Below are positions 25,726-34,512 of a stretch of DNA of 64,000 nt, in pieces. The notes beneath the pieces were generated by a model, which had not been told where the DNA came from, ran no database searches, and saw only the letters and a list, made by a program, of their open reading frames with translations. The translations under genes and the position numbers were made by a program. The stretch lies in contig CACDKD010000001.1 in NCBI GenBank assembly GCA_902553145.1, positions 153,786 to 217,785 on the forward strand, written 5' to 3'. Every line of letters begins with the position of its first letter. Position 1 is the first letter of the stretch. Origin of the DNA: an uncultured Gammaproteobacteria bacterium. GTDB lineage: Bacteria; Pseudomonadota; Gammaproteobacteria; Steroidobacterales; UBA11654.

Positions 25726-27780
25726 TTAAACATTGCGATAGTTGATTTGTTTTCCTATCCATCTTCTCACAAGTTTCTCAGATTCTTCTGGAAACTCATA
25801 TTCAAATTGATCACAAACTTTATTGATCTTTGGAATCAAATAAGCGTCTCTCGAAATGTCTGCAATTTTGAGACCTACAACACCTTTTTGCCTTATGCCC
25901 AATACTTCGCCAGGACCCCTGAGCTCAAGGTCTTTTTCTGAGATGAAAAAACCATCTCTTGATGATCGAATAACCTCTAATCTCTGTTTAGCTGTTTGGC
26001 CCAATGGATTTTTGTAGAGCATTATGCAGAAGCTTTCATGCTCTCCTCTGCCAATTCTTCCTCTCAACTGGTGGAGCTGAGAGAGACCCAACCTTTCGGT
26101 ATTTTCGATTACCATCATTGAAGCATTTGGTACATCAACGCCGACCTCAATCACCGTTGTTGCAACCAAGAGGTCAAGTTTATGTTCTTTAAATTCACTC
26201 ATCGCTTTATTTTTTTTATCCGCAGATAATTTTCCATGCACCAATCCAATACGATGACCCGAAAGATTTTTAGAAAGTTTTTTAAAAGTCGCCTCTGCCG
26301 ACTCACGATTATGGTCTTCTGATTCCTCGATCAGGGGGCAAACCCAATATACTTGACGACCTTTTTTTATTTCTCGAAGTGCTTTTTCAACGACCTCTTC
26401 CCTTTTATCCTCTGATAGACATAAGGTCGCTATTTCGCCCCTCCCACTGGGAAGTTCAGAGATGATTGAGTTGTCAAGATCTCCATAAGCAGTCATTGCC
26501 AGCGTTCTTGGTATTGGTGTTGCAGTCATGATCAGTTGATGGGGCACAATCCCACCTCGCTTTGCTTTATTGATCAAGCTGAACCTTTGCTCAACTCCAA
26601 ATCGATGTTGCTCGTCGACAATTACTAGTGAAAGATTATTGTAATCGATAGACTCTTGGAAAAGGGCATGTGTTCCTATAATGATCTGACAATCACCATT
26701 TGCAATGCTCTCTTTTAAGACTCTTTTTTCTGGAACCTTGAGCTTACTTTTCAGCAAGCCTGTTTTAACTCCAAGTGGCCCAAACCATCGATCTAAATTT
26801 TGTTTGTGTTGTTCTGCCAAGAGTTCAGTTGGCGCCATAAGAACCGATTGAAAACCACTGTCGACCGCAATGGCCATTGCCAAGCCAGCAACAACAGTTT
26901 TACCTGAACCCACGTCTCCCTGTAGTAGCCTCATCATTGGCTGATTGAGAGCAATATCAAAAGTAATCTCAGACGATACTTTTTTTTGGCTTTCAGTTAA
27001 TTCAAAAGGAAGCATAGAAATAAAACGCTCTTTCATTTCATGTTGAGTTAGCTGCATCGCAGAGTGCTTTTTTGATGCCCTTTTTATTTGTCTCATGCCA
27101 ATCTGATTTGCTATTAACTCTTCTGTGACGAGTCTTTTTTTAGCAGGAGAAAGCTCATCAATAGCGAGCGATTCTTTTTTTGGCGAATGAGTTTCCTTTA
27201 AAGATTCATTCAATGATCCAAGATTGAGTTCTGACGCGATACTGGTTGGCAAAAGATCTTCGAGATTATCTAATCTATCTTTCAAAACTTGAGTAATTAG
27301 AGATCTCAACTTTCCTTGAGAAAGCCCCTGAGTGGTTGGGTAAACAGGGGTTAGGGTTTTTGGCAGAGCATGCCTCTTTTTTGGATCAAGTATTTCGTAA
27401 TTTGGATGAATCATTTCAATGCCTGCAGTAGTTTTTCTTGTTTTACCAAAACACCTAACCATCAGCCCCTTCTTTAAGGCATCTTTTTGATATTTATTGA
27501 AAGTAAAAAAACGAAGCGCCATGATGCCAGTTCCATCGGAAATCTGAACCACCAACATTCTCCTGCCTCTAAACGCAATGCTGGATAGGAGAATTTCTCC
27601 TTCGACCTGAGCCTCACTGTCTGACTCCAAGGTGCCAATCTTCTTTATAGCGGTTCTGTCCTCATATCTAGAAGGAAGATGAAACAAAAGATCGGTTTGA
27701 TTATAAATATCTAAATTATTTAGCTTGGTTTCTAAAGAAGGGCCAACGCCCTTAAGGGATATTAAATCATTTTGCCCCAT
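25726..27780 (-). CDS. recG: ATP-dependent DNA helicase RecG
   Basis: A branch-migrating helicase that remodels stalled forks. It has 684 residues. An N-terminal wedge/OB domain (about 50-160) precedes the helicase core with GDVGSGKT (Walker A, about 291-298), DEQHRFGVEQR (motif II), MTATPIPRTLAM (motif III) and LHQLRGRIGRG (motif VI). It closes the gmk-rpoZ-spoT-recG set seen in E. coli, with ridA in place of trmH. Its start lies 14 nt inside the end of ridA. Confidence 0.96.
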   Translation of the reverse strand: MGQNDLISLKGVGPSLETKLNNLDIYNQTDLLFHLPSRYEDRTAIKKIGTLESDSEAQVEGEILLSSIAFRGRRMLVVQISDGTGIMALRFFTFNKYQKDALKKGLMVRCFGKTRKTTAGIEMIHPNYEILDPKKRHALPKTLTPVYPTTQGLSQGKLRSLITQVLKDRLDNLEDLLPTSIASELNLGSLNESLKETHSPKKESLAIDELSPAKKRLVTEELIANQIGMRQIKRASKKHSAMQLTQHEMKERFISMLPFELTESQKKVSSEITFDIALNQPMMRLLQGDVGSGKTVVAGLAMAIAVDSGFQSVLMAPTELLAEQHKQNLDRWFGPLGVKTGLLKSKLKVPEKRVLKESIANGDCQIIIGTHALFQESIDYNNLSLVIVDEQHRFGVEQRFSLINKAKRGGIVPHQLIMTATPIPRTLAMTAYGDLDNSIISELPSGRGEIATLCLSEDKREEVVEKALREIKKGRQVYWVCPLIEESEDHNRESAEATFKKLSKNLSGHRIGLVHGKLSADKKNKAMSEFKEHKLDLLVATTVIEVGVDVPNASMMVIENTERLGLSQLHQLRGRIGRGEHESFCIMLYKNPLGQTAKQRLEVIRSSRDGFFISEKDLELRGPGEVLGIRQKGVVGLKIADISRDAYLIPKINKVCDQFEYEFPEESEKLVRRWIGKQINYRNV

Positions 27781-28165
27781 TTTTATTTAGACCCGCTATG
27801 ACTTCAATCTCAACATCGACATTTTTTGGTAGAGCAGCAGCCTGCACAAGAGATCTTGCTGGATAGGGTTCCTCGAGTAACTCAATCATTTTTGAGTTTA
27901 CCGCATCAAAGTCTGCTATGTCTTTCAAAAAAACTGTCAGCTTGACTATATTTTGAAGACCGCAGTTCTGTGTTTCAAGAAGGTGCCCTATGTTTTGAAA
28001 AATCAACCCAACTTGTTCTTGTATGGTTCCAGTGCACAATTCTCCATTTTCAAAAAGCGGGATTTGTCCAGACAAGAATATATGATCACTTGAGACAACC
28101 CCTTGTGAGTATGGACCTATTGCCTTCGGTGCTTTATTTGAGGAGATTATTTTTTTCCCATTCAC
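27767..28165 (-). CDS. ridA: RidA-family 2-iminobutanoate/2-iminopropanoate deaminase
   Basis: A trimeric enzyme that hydrolyses reactive enamine/imine intermediates from PLP enzymes. It has 132 residues. NKAPKAIGPYSQGV at the N-terminus, FLSGQIPL and the PARSLVQAAALPKNVDVEIE segment (98-117) with the substrate-binding arginine are all typical. The start is GTG 28165, sharing its G with the spoT TAG (TAGTG), so translation is probably coupled to spoT. Confidence 0.92.
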   Translation of the reverse strand: MNGKKIISSNKAPKAIGPYSQGVVSSDHIFLSGQIPLFENGELCTGTIQEQVGLIFQNIGHLLETQNCGLQNIVKLTVFLKDIADFDAVNSKMIELLEEPYPARSLVQAAALPKNVDVEIEVIAGLNKNGAK

Positions 28166-30318
28166 TAATGTAAACCTCTTGAAACCCTCTCAACAATCCC
28201 AACTGAACGGACATCCCTGATAATATCTGCTAGCTCAATTCTGTCTGCAACTTGAAACTGAAAAGAAAAGTCGATCGTATCGTCTTCATGCTCTTTGATT
28301 ACTGTCACCTGCTCAATGTTGCAACCCCTTTCTGCAAGCTTACCAGCAATTGCAGCCAATGCGCCAGGCTTGTGCTGAGCATTTATTAATAGCTCTGATT
28401 GCAGTGTTTGTTTTATTGTTTTGCTCCATTCCGCACCTATCCATCTGCTTCGATCTTTTCGGAAAGAGTTGATATGACGACATTTTCTCCTGTGAATAAC
28501 AAAGCCCCTCACTTTGCTTAAATGGCCAATAATTGTGTCGCCTGGAACAGGCAAACAGCATTTAGCAAATTCTATGGAAACACCCTCGGTTCCTTTTATT
28601 AGAATTGGAGCACGTGAATTAGTTTCTGTTATTATTTCGTCTTCGCCAAGCATCATTTGTGCCATCAATAGAGGGTTTTTGTCTCCCACACCAATTCCTT
28701 GATACAACTCATTCATGTCTTTGAAGCTCAAGAGCTCCAGCAACCTCTTGATTTGTTTAGATTTAATGTTCCTCTGTTTTTTTCCTAGAGTGTCTAAGGC
28801 ATTATTGAAAAGTCTTTTGCCAAGAACAATGGTTTGCTCAACATTTAGATCTCTAAGATATGACCTTAGATTATGCCTTGCCTTAGCAGTGGTAACAAAA
28901 GAAAGCCAACTAGGATCTGGGTTTGCATAACGAGAAGTTATGATTTCAACTGTCTGCCCACTCTCAACCACAGTTCTGAGAGGAACCTGCACTCGGTTGA
29001 CCTTCGCACCAATACAACTGTTGCCAACATCAGTATGTACGGCATAGGCAAAATCCACACACGTTGATTTTGAGGGCAGCCTTAAGATGTCTCCTTTGGG
29101 ACTAAATACGTAAACTTTATCAGGATAGAGGTCAACTTTTACACTCTCGAGAAACTCTTCAGCATGACTAGAGCCTTGGATCTCCTGAATAGTTGCAAGC
29201 CACTCTCTTGCTTTATTTTGTGCTGTTGAATCTGACGGGTTTACAGCTTTATACTTCCAATGTGCTGCTATACCATTTTCTGCAACTCTATCCATATCCA
29301 GCGTCCTGATTTGTATTTCAATAGGCGTACCATTTGGCCCAAGCAAGCTGGTGTGTATTGATTGATAACCATTCACTCTTGGAATGGCAATATAATCTTT
29401 AAATTTACCCATAATAGGCTTGTAAAGCTCATGAACCAAGCCCAAGACCTGGTAACACTCTTTTGGCTCATCAACTATGATTCTGAGCCCATAAACATCA
29501 ATAATTTGTTCCAGAGGGAGACGTCTTCTTCTCATTTTTTCATAAACACTGTATAACTCTTTCTCTCTGGTGATAATTTTGAACTCTATATTTTCCTTTT
29601 TCAGTCGGTTTGAAATCCTTTGATTAATTTGCTTTAGAATTTTTTTCTGATTGCCAAGCTTTTTCTTTAGAGAAGATGAAATGATTTTATGCCTATATGG
29701 ATAGCCAAACTTAAAGCCTTCTTTTTCTAATTCTCTTCTGATGGTATATATACCAAGTCGGTTTGCAATTGGAGCAAAGATTTCAAGCGTTTCCTTTGCC
29801 TTTTTCATTTGTTTTTGAGGGTCAAGCGAATAAATCGTTCTCATATTATGAAGCCTATCAGAGAGCTTTATAATGATGACCCTGATGTCTTTGACCATCG
29901 CTAACATCATTTTTCTGAAGCTTTCAGCTTGATTTTCCTTAATTCCTTCATCCTCAAGTTGATCTAGCTTGCTCACTCCATCGACGAGAACAAAGACCTC
30001 TTCTCCAAATTCTTCACGCAACAAAACCTCATCAATTTCTGTATCTTCAAGAACATCATGAAGCAACCCTGCTGAAATAGCAGCGGCGTCAAGGTGAAGC
30101 CCTCCTAAAATGCTCGCAACAGCTACAGGATGAATTATGTAGGGTTCGCCAGTTTTTCTAGATTGATGTTCATGAGCAATGCTTGAGTATGCATAAGCCT
30201 TGCTGATCACTTCATGATCAGCTTGATCAAGATAATCAAGTTCAGAAATAAGTTGTTTTAAAAGCTTCGGAGGCTTTTTTTGCAACATTTCTTCAGCAGA
30301 CTTTTTTAATGCTTCCAT
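28165..30318 (-). CDS. spoT: Bifunctional (p)ppGpp synthetase/hydrolase
   Basis: Controls the stringent-response alarmone. Numbered from ATG 30318 it has 717 residues: an HD hydrolase domain with the metal-binding His49, His63 and HDVLED (87-92) intact, a synthetase domain with FKDYIAIPRVNGYQSIH and EIQIRT, then TGS and ACT domains. Intact hydrolase residues make it SpoT rather than RelA. A TTG start at 30336 would add six residues without a ribosome site, so I prefer the ATG. It lies within the gmk-rpoZ-spoT block. Confidence 0.95.
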   Translation of the reverse strand: MEALKKSAEEMLQKKPPKLLKQLISELDYLDQADHEVISKAYAYSSIAHEHQSRKTGEPYIIHPVAVASILGGLHLDAAAISAGLLHDVLEDTEIDEVLLREEFGEEVFVLVDGVSKLDQLEDEGIKENQAESFRKMMLAMVKDIRVIIIKLSDRLHNMRTIYSLDPQKQMKKAKETLEIFAPIANRLGIYTIRRELEKEGFKFGYPYRHKIISSSLKKKLGNQKKILKQINQRISNRLKKENIEFKIITREKELYSVYEKMRRRRLPLEQIIDVYGLRIIVDEPKECYQVLGLVHELYKPIMGKFKDYIAIPRVNGYQSIHTSLLGPNGTPIEIQIRTLDMDRVAENGIAAHWKYKAVNPSDSTAQNKAREWLATIQEIQGSSHAEEFLESVKVDLYPDKVYVFSPKGDILRLPSKSTCVDFAYAVHTDVGNSCIGAKVNRVQVPLRTVVESGQTVEIITSRYANPDPSWLSFVTTAKARHNLRSYLRDLNVEQTIVLGKRLFNNALDTLGKKQRNIKSKQIKRLLELLSFKDMNELYQGIGVGDKNPLLMAQMMLGEDEIITETNSRAPILIKGTEGVSIEFAKCCLPVPGDTIIGHLSKVRGFVIHRRKCRHINSFRKDRSRWIGAEWSKTIKQTLQSELLINAQHKPGALAAIAGKLAERGCNIEQVTVIKEHEDDTIDFSFQFQVADRIELADIIRDVRSVGIVERVSRGLH

Positions 30319-30412
30319 ACCAATAATATAAACCAAGAAAAAAGAAAATTATTAGAAGAATTTGGCTAATTGAGCCGTTCTTTTAAAGTTTCGATTGTAT
30401 TCTGAATGAATT

Positions 30413-30685
30413 CTAGAGCTGGTCAGTTTCTTCAGCTTCTGATTTAGCCAATTCTTCTGCTAATTCTTTCTCTATGTCGCTCTCGGTTTTATGAAACTCT
30501 GGGTTATCAAGATGCCCTTCAGCGATCTCCCTAAGCGCTAGAACTGTCGGCTTATCATTTTCTTCATCCTCAAGGAGTGTTTCAGCACCATTAGCTATTC
30601 TTCTAGCTCTTTGAGAAGCTAATTTGATAAGACTGAAGACGCCTTCGGTTTGCTTTATGCAGTCTTCTACAGTTACTCTAGCCAT
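30413..30685 (-). CDS. rpoZ: RNA polymerase omega subunit
   Basis: A 90-residue small subunit that helps assemble the beta' subunit and contributes to the ppGpp-binding site in proteobacteria. MARVTVEDCIKQTEGVFSLIKLASQRARRI is the diagnostic start (positions 1-30; key residues Val-Glu-Asp and the RAR segment). It sits between gmk and spoT exactly as in E. coli. Confidence 0.97.
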   Translation of the reverse strand: MARVTVEDCIKQTEGVFSLIKLASQRARRIANGAETLLEDEENDKPTVLALREIAEGHLDNPEFHKTESDIEKELAEELAKSEAEETDQL

Positions 30686-30736
30686 ATAGACCTCTAATTA
30701 GATGAGTGTGGTAGATTACTGAAACGAAGAGATAAG

Positions 30737-31360
30737 TCAATTTGTTTCATAGAAACTTTTCAGAGCCTTAGCGACCAACTTTGATTGATTTGATTGATTG
30801 AAGTTGCCCTCTATACAAAGAGCGATATTTTCAACAGACAATTCAATTTGATCATTAACTAGTACATGATCAAATTTATTTGACTCATTTAAATCTGAAA
30901 CGGCTTGATTGAAACGATTTTCTATTTCTCCTTCAGAATCAGTACCTCTATTTTTTAACCTAGCCAGAAGAACCTCTTTAGATGGAGGAATCAAAAAGAT
31001 CATAATACAGTAAGGTAGTTTTTCTTTGACTTGTTGTGCGCCTTGCCAATCAATCTCAAGGATTACATTTACTCCTTTTTTTAGATTGTTTGAAAGGCTT
31101 TCTTTTTCTGTACCATAATAATTACCAAATACGGTCGCATGCTCAATAAATTCGTTGTTATCAACCATCGTTAGGAACTCTCTTTTATCGACAAAAAAGT
31201 AGTCAACACCGTCATTTTCATTTTCCCGCATAGGCCTTGTAGTGAAGGAGACCGAGGCAACTACATTAGGAATTTTCTCTAATAATCTTTTGACTACTGT
31301 CGTTTTTCCAGTCCCAGATGGAGCAGAAATTACAACTAATTTTCCAGTTTTGCCTTTCAT
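30737..31360 (-). CDS. gmk: Guanylate kinase
   Basis: Phosphorylates GMP to GDP with ATP. It has 207 residues. The P-loop reads APSGTGKTT (13-21). The GMP-binding region has TTRPMRENENDGVDYFF (41-57) and an ILEIDWQGAQQVK segment (near 97-109). It is the first gene of the minus-strand run ending with ubiA, and is divergent from rdgB across about 60 bp that must hold both promoters. Confidence 0.97.
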   Translation of the reverse strand: MKGKTGKLVVISAPSGTGKTTVVKRLLEKIPNVVASVSFTTRPMRENENDGVDYFFVDKREFLTMVDNNEFIEHATVFGNYYGTEKESLSNNLKKGVNVILEIDWQGAQQVKEKLPYCIMIFLIPPSKEVLLARLKNRGTDSEGEIENRFNQAVSDLNESNKFDHVLVNDQIELSVENIALCIEGNFNQSNQSKLVAKALKSFYETN

Positions 31361-31422
31361 AAACAGATTAAAATGTAAAATATCTTAAATTACAAAGGAC
31401 ATTCTACAAGGTGCAAAAATTC

Positions 31423-32022
31423 ATGGAAAGAAAGATTGTAATTGCAACGATGAATGATCATAAAGCGAGAGAGATTAAATCCCTTATAGGGGGTCATTAT
31501 AATGTACTGACACAAGATTATTTCTCAATACCTTCTATTCCAGAGACAGGTAAAACATTCGAAGAAAATGCGCTGATTAAAGCTAATCAGGTTGCTGAAA
31601 AAACAGATTTATTAACACTTGCGGATGACTCAGGTCTAGAGGTCGATTTACTAAATGGAGAACCTGGCATCTATTCAGCAAGGTATGCTGGACCTGATGC
31701 AACGGACGATGAAAATAATCAAAAGTTAATAAAAGAATTAGAGAGATACAAAGGCGAAAAAATTACAGCAAGATTTCGCTCCGTTATTGCCATCGTAGAG
31801 CCAGCTGAAAATAAAGAAAGAATTTTTCATGGCTCATGGGAAGGCACGATCAGGCTTGACCAAAGGGGTAAAAATGGTTTTGGTTATGATCCTCTTTTCT
31901 TTATAGATGATCTTGGAGTCACAGCTGCAGAACTGTCAGACTCAAAAAAAAATAAACTCAGCCACAGAGCAAATGCTATTAGGGCAGCCATAGATTATTT
32001 ATTAAGAAAAAATAATACGTAA
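31423..32022 (+). CDS. rdgB: XTP/dITP diphosphatase
   Basis: A house-cleaning enzyme that hydrolyses non-canonical purine triphosphates (XTP, ITP, dITP). From ATG 31423 it has 199 residues beginning MERKIVIATMNDHKAREI. TFEENALIKA, LADDSGLEVDLL, GEPGIYSARYAG, the GFGYDPLFF loop and LSHRANAIRA are the family motifs in order. A GTG at 31411 would add four residues and is possible, because AAAGGAC lies about 11 nt before it. It is the last gene before the long AT-rich region proposed as a replication origin. Confidence 0.93.
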   Translation: MERKIVIATMNDHKAREIKSLIGGHYNVLTQDYFSIPSIPETGKTFEENALIKANQVAEKTDLLTLADDSGLEVDLLNGEPGIYSARYAGPDATDDENNQKLIKELERYKGEKITARFRSVIAIVEPAENKERIFHGSWEGTIRLDQRGKNGFGYDPLFFIDDLGVTAAELSDSKKNKLSHRANAIRAAIDYLLRKNNT

Positions 32023-32335
32023 AATAAATCCTTTAAGATTATGTATTTATTGTAGGTTACTCAAAATTAGGATCAGTCTAAATTATTCACAGGAACATCT
32101 TATATTTCTTAATCGCATCTAATTACAGTTTATTTCAAAAACATTACACGAATACATCAACATAAATAATTGAAAAATATAATAAAATGTATAATTGTAT
32201 AAAAAATATACAATTCTTCCTTGGCCATGCTTGATTTGGTATATATTTATTTTTCAATATTTATCCACAATCTTATCCACAGATTTTGTGGATAAATAGA
32301 TAGATAATAATTTAATTTATGCTTTTCAAATATGC
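32023..32335. other. Candidate chromosomal replication origin (oriC): AT-rich region with DnaA-box cluster
   Basis: There is no gene here; this is most of the only intergenic gap over 300 bp (32023-32429). Three perfect TTATCCACA boxes occur at 32261-32269 (+), 32273-32281 (+) and 32287-32295 (-), with a variant TTATTCACA at 32083-32091 (+). Between them lies a very AT-rich tract (about 32100-32250) suited to unwinding, with an inverted repeat AATTGTATA/TATACAATT at 32193-32215. Immediately after the third box the sequence reads TAG, TAG, TAATAA (32297-32310), similar to DnaA-trio repeats. Genes on the left run mainly leftward and those immediately right run rightward. dnaA, dnaN and mnmG are not adjacent, so this would be an atypical setting. 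Confidence 0.62.
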
Positions 32336-32364
32336 TTGAAAAAAATAGATGCTATGGGTATGCT
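32336..32364 (+). promoter_or_regulatory. Candidate promoter of rpmE
   Basis: TTGAAA (32336-32341) and TATGCT (32359-32364) are spaced by 17 bp and preceded by GGG in the extended -10 position. The start would be near 32371, giving a leader of about 60 nt. That leader holds a short inverted repeat ATCCCA/TGGGAT (32369-32374 and 32385-32390), possibly a ribosomal-protein feedback site, but too small to be sure. Confidence 0.5.
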
Positions 32365-32429
32365 TGCGATCCCAAATCTATTTATGGGATATGAATTTCT
32401 CTACATAGGTTTACAGACTAAAAAACGAT

Positions 32430-32636
32430 ATGAAAAAAGACATACATCCAGAATATTCAGAAATCAAGGTTACATGCTCTTGCGGTAATTCCTTTCTTAC
32501 AAAATCAACACTTGGGCAAGATTTGACTATCGAGGTTTGCTCAGCATGTCATCCTTTCTATACTGGCCAACAAAAGATTGTCGATACTGCTGGCCGAGTA
32601 GATAAGTTCAGAAAACGATTTGGGATCAATCAATAA
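32430..32636 (+). CDS. rpmE: 50S ribosomal protein L31, zinc-binding type
   Basis: 68 residues. [20 protein letters not shown] is the family start, and cysteines 16, 18, 37 and 40 are the zinc ligands of the C+ form. The C-minus paralogue (ykgM-like), expressed under zinc shortage, is not in the window. It is followed 22 bp later by gltA on the same strand. Confidence 0.97.
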   Translation: MKKDIHPEYSEIKVTCSCGNSFLTKSTLGQDLTIEVCSACHPFYTGQQKIVDTAGRVDKFRKRFGINQ

Positions 32637-32658
32637 TAATCCCAAACTCTACTAAACA

Positions 32659-33945
32659 ATGGCAAAAAAAATTACACTTAAGAATGATACACGGAGTGTT
32701 GATCTCGAAATTAAAGATGCGTCAGTAGGACCTAGCGTCCTAGATTTGAAAAGTCTCTATAATGATACAGGCTATTTTACCTTCGACCCTTCATACTCGA
32801 CGACAGCTAGTTGCGAAAGCAAAATTACCTATATTGATGGAGCTAAAGGAATCCTAGAGTACAGAGGATATCCAATCGAGCAGCTTGCAGAGCAAAGCAC
32901 TTATTTAGAGGTTGCGTACTTGCTATTCAATGGTGAGCTACCATCGAGCAATATTTCACTTGATGAATTTAGATCACAAGTGAAGAAAAACATGAGTTTG
33001 CCAGAGAATATGAGCGGGATATTCACTGGCTTTGGAAAAGATGCACATCCAATGGCCATGCTTACCACAGCCGTAGCGGCACTTTCAGGATCTTATCATG
33101 AGGGAATAAATGTAAGAGATGAAGATGATCAAAAAGAATTCTTCTTTAATATTCTTGGTAAGATGCCGATCTTGGTTGCCAATGTTTTTAATCATAACCA
33201 AGAAGATGCAAATGTTGAGTATGATGAATCACTTTCATATTCAGAAAATATTTTGAGATTATTCTTTGGATGGAAAGATGGATATGAAATAAACCCGATC
33301 TTTTCAAAAGCACTCGATATTCTATTGATACTCCATGCTGATCATGAACAAAACTGTAGCACCTCATCTGTCAGACTAACAGGAAGCTCAGGAACAAATC
33401 CATACGCTGCTATAGCCTCTGGAGTTGCTGCACTATGGGGGCCTGCACATGGAGGAGCAAACGAAGCAGTAGTTAAAATGTTTGGTGAAATTGGATCAAA
33501 AGATAATATTTCTAAATATATTGATAAGGCAAAAGATAAAAATGACCCATTCCGGTTAATGGGCTTCGGACATCGTGTCTACAAAAATTATGACCCAAGA
33601 GCAACAATCATCAGAAGTCAGTGCCATAAGGTTTTGGAATCGACAGGAAATGACTCCAATCCAATGTTCGAGCTAGCTTTAGAACTGGAAGAGATCGCAC
33701 TCAATGATGACTACTTTGTTGCAAGAAATCTATACCCCAATGTCGATTTTTACTCTGGTTTGATTTATGAGGCAATGGACATTCCCAAAGAGATGTTTAC
33801 CGCAATGTTCGCTTTGGCCAGAACAGTTGGATGGGCAACACACTGGTGTGAGATGATGTCTAACCCTAAACACAAAATTGGGCGACCAAGACAACTTTAC
33901 CTGGGTGAAAAAAAGAGGGACTATGTCCCAATCAATGATCGCTAG
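32659..33945 (+). CDS. gltA: Citrate synthase
   Basis: Condenses acetyl-CoA and oxaloacetate at the entry to the TCA cycle. It has 428 residues, the length of the hexameric NADH-sensitive gram-negative type. HADHEQNCSTSSVRLTGSSG contains the substrate histidine, FGHRVYKNYDPRA the second catalytic histidine region, and NVDFYSGLIY the catalytic aspartate. An N-terminal extension of about 50 residues (DTRSVDLEIKDASVGP) fits the type II enzyme. It lies between rpmE and aroK. Confidence 0.97.
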   Translation: MAKKITLKNDTRSVDLEIKDASVGPSVLDLKSLYNDTGYFTFDPSYSTTASCESKITYIDGAKGILEYRGYPIEQLAEQSTYLEVAYLLFNGELPSSNISLDEFRSQVKKNMSLPENMSGIFTGFGKDAHPMAMLTTAVAALSGSYHEGINVRDEDDQKEFFFNILGKMPILVANVFNHNQEDANVEYDESLSYSENILRLFFGWKDGYEINPIFSKALDILLILHADHEQNCSTSSVRLTGSSGTNPYAAIASGVAALWGPAHGGANEAVVKMFGEIGSKDNISKYIDKAKDKNDPFRLMGFGHRVYKNYDPRATIIRSQCHKVLESTGNDSNPMFELALELEEIALNDDYFVARNLYPNVDFYSGLIYEAMDIPKEMFTAMFALARTVGWATHWCEMMSNPKHKIGRPRQLYLGEKKRDYVPINDR

Positions 33946-33996
33946 AAATCAGACAAGGCATTTTCGCCAAAATAAAAATAAGAATCATTTGCACTC

Positions 33997-34512
33997 ATGA
34001 CTAATCAATCAGACAGTATTATTCTCATTGGACCTATGGGCTCTGGAAAGACATCTACAGGAAGAATTCTTGCTAAAGAAATGGACTTTGATTTCTTCGA
34101 TACAGATGAAGAAGTTGTGGAAAGGACAGGTGTTTCTATAGCATATATTTTCGATGTTGAGGGCGAGACTGGCTTCAGACATAGGGAACATCAAGCTCTG
34201 ATGAAATTCTTAGATAATGATAATGTTGTGATTGCAACAGGTGGAGGAATCATAACGAATGATGAAAGTAGAGCGATTATCCGGAGTCATAAGAGGGTTG
34301 TCTATTTGAAAACAAGCATCGAGAAACAAATTGAAAGGGCAACAGTTTCTGAGAAGAGGCCATTATTAATTGATACAGACCCTGCATCTAAACTTCAGGA
34401 GCTAATGTTGACAAGAGAGCCTCTCTATGAAGAAATAAGTGATATCAAGATCGATACCGACGAGAGAAAACCAAGTGAAATTGCTCTCGAGATTATTGAT
34501 AGATTAAGATGA
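33997..34512 (+). CDS. aroK: Shikimate kinase
   Basis: Phosphorylates shikimate in the pathway to chorismate. It has 171 residues. The P-loop is GPMGSGKTS (12-20), the shikimate-binding DTDEE follows at 35-39, and ATGGGII (near 80-86) and EKRPLL (near 115-120, lid arginine) complete the set. It overlaps aroB by 4 nt (ATGA), the standard aroK-aroB pair. Confidence 0.97.
   Translation: MTNQSDSIILIGPMGSGKTSTGRILAKEMDFDFFDTDEEVVERTGVSIAYIFDVEGETGFRHREHQALMKFLDNDNVVIATGGGIITNDESRAIIRSHKRVVYLKTSIEKQIERATVSEKRPLLIDTDPASKLQELMLTREPLYEEISDIKIDTDERKPSEIALEIIDRLR

Noticed and set aside
32193-32215. 9-bp inverted repeat AATTGTATA/TATACAATT as a terminator for rdgB
   Set aside because: The arms are almost pure AT with no following T-run, and it sits in the AT-rich tract of the origin candidate where such repeats arise by composition.
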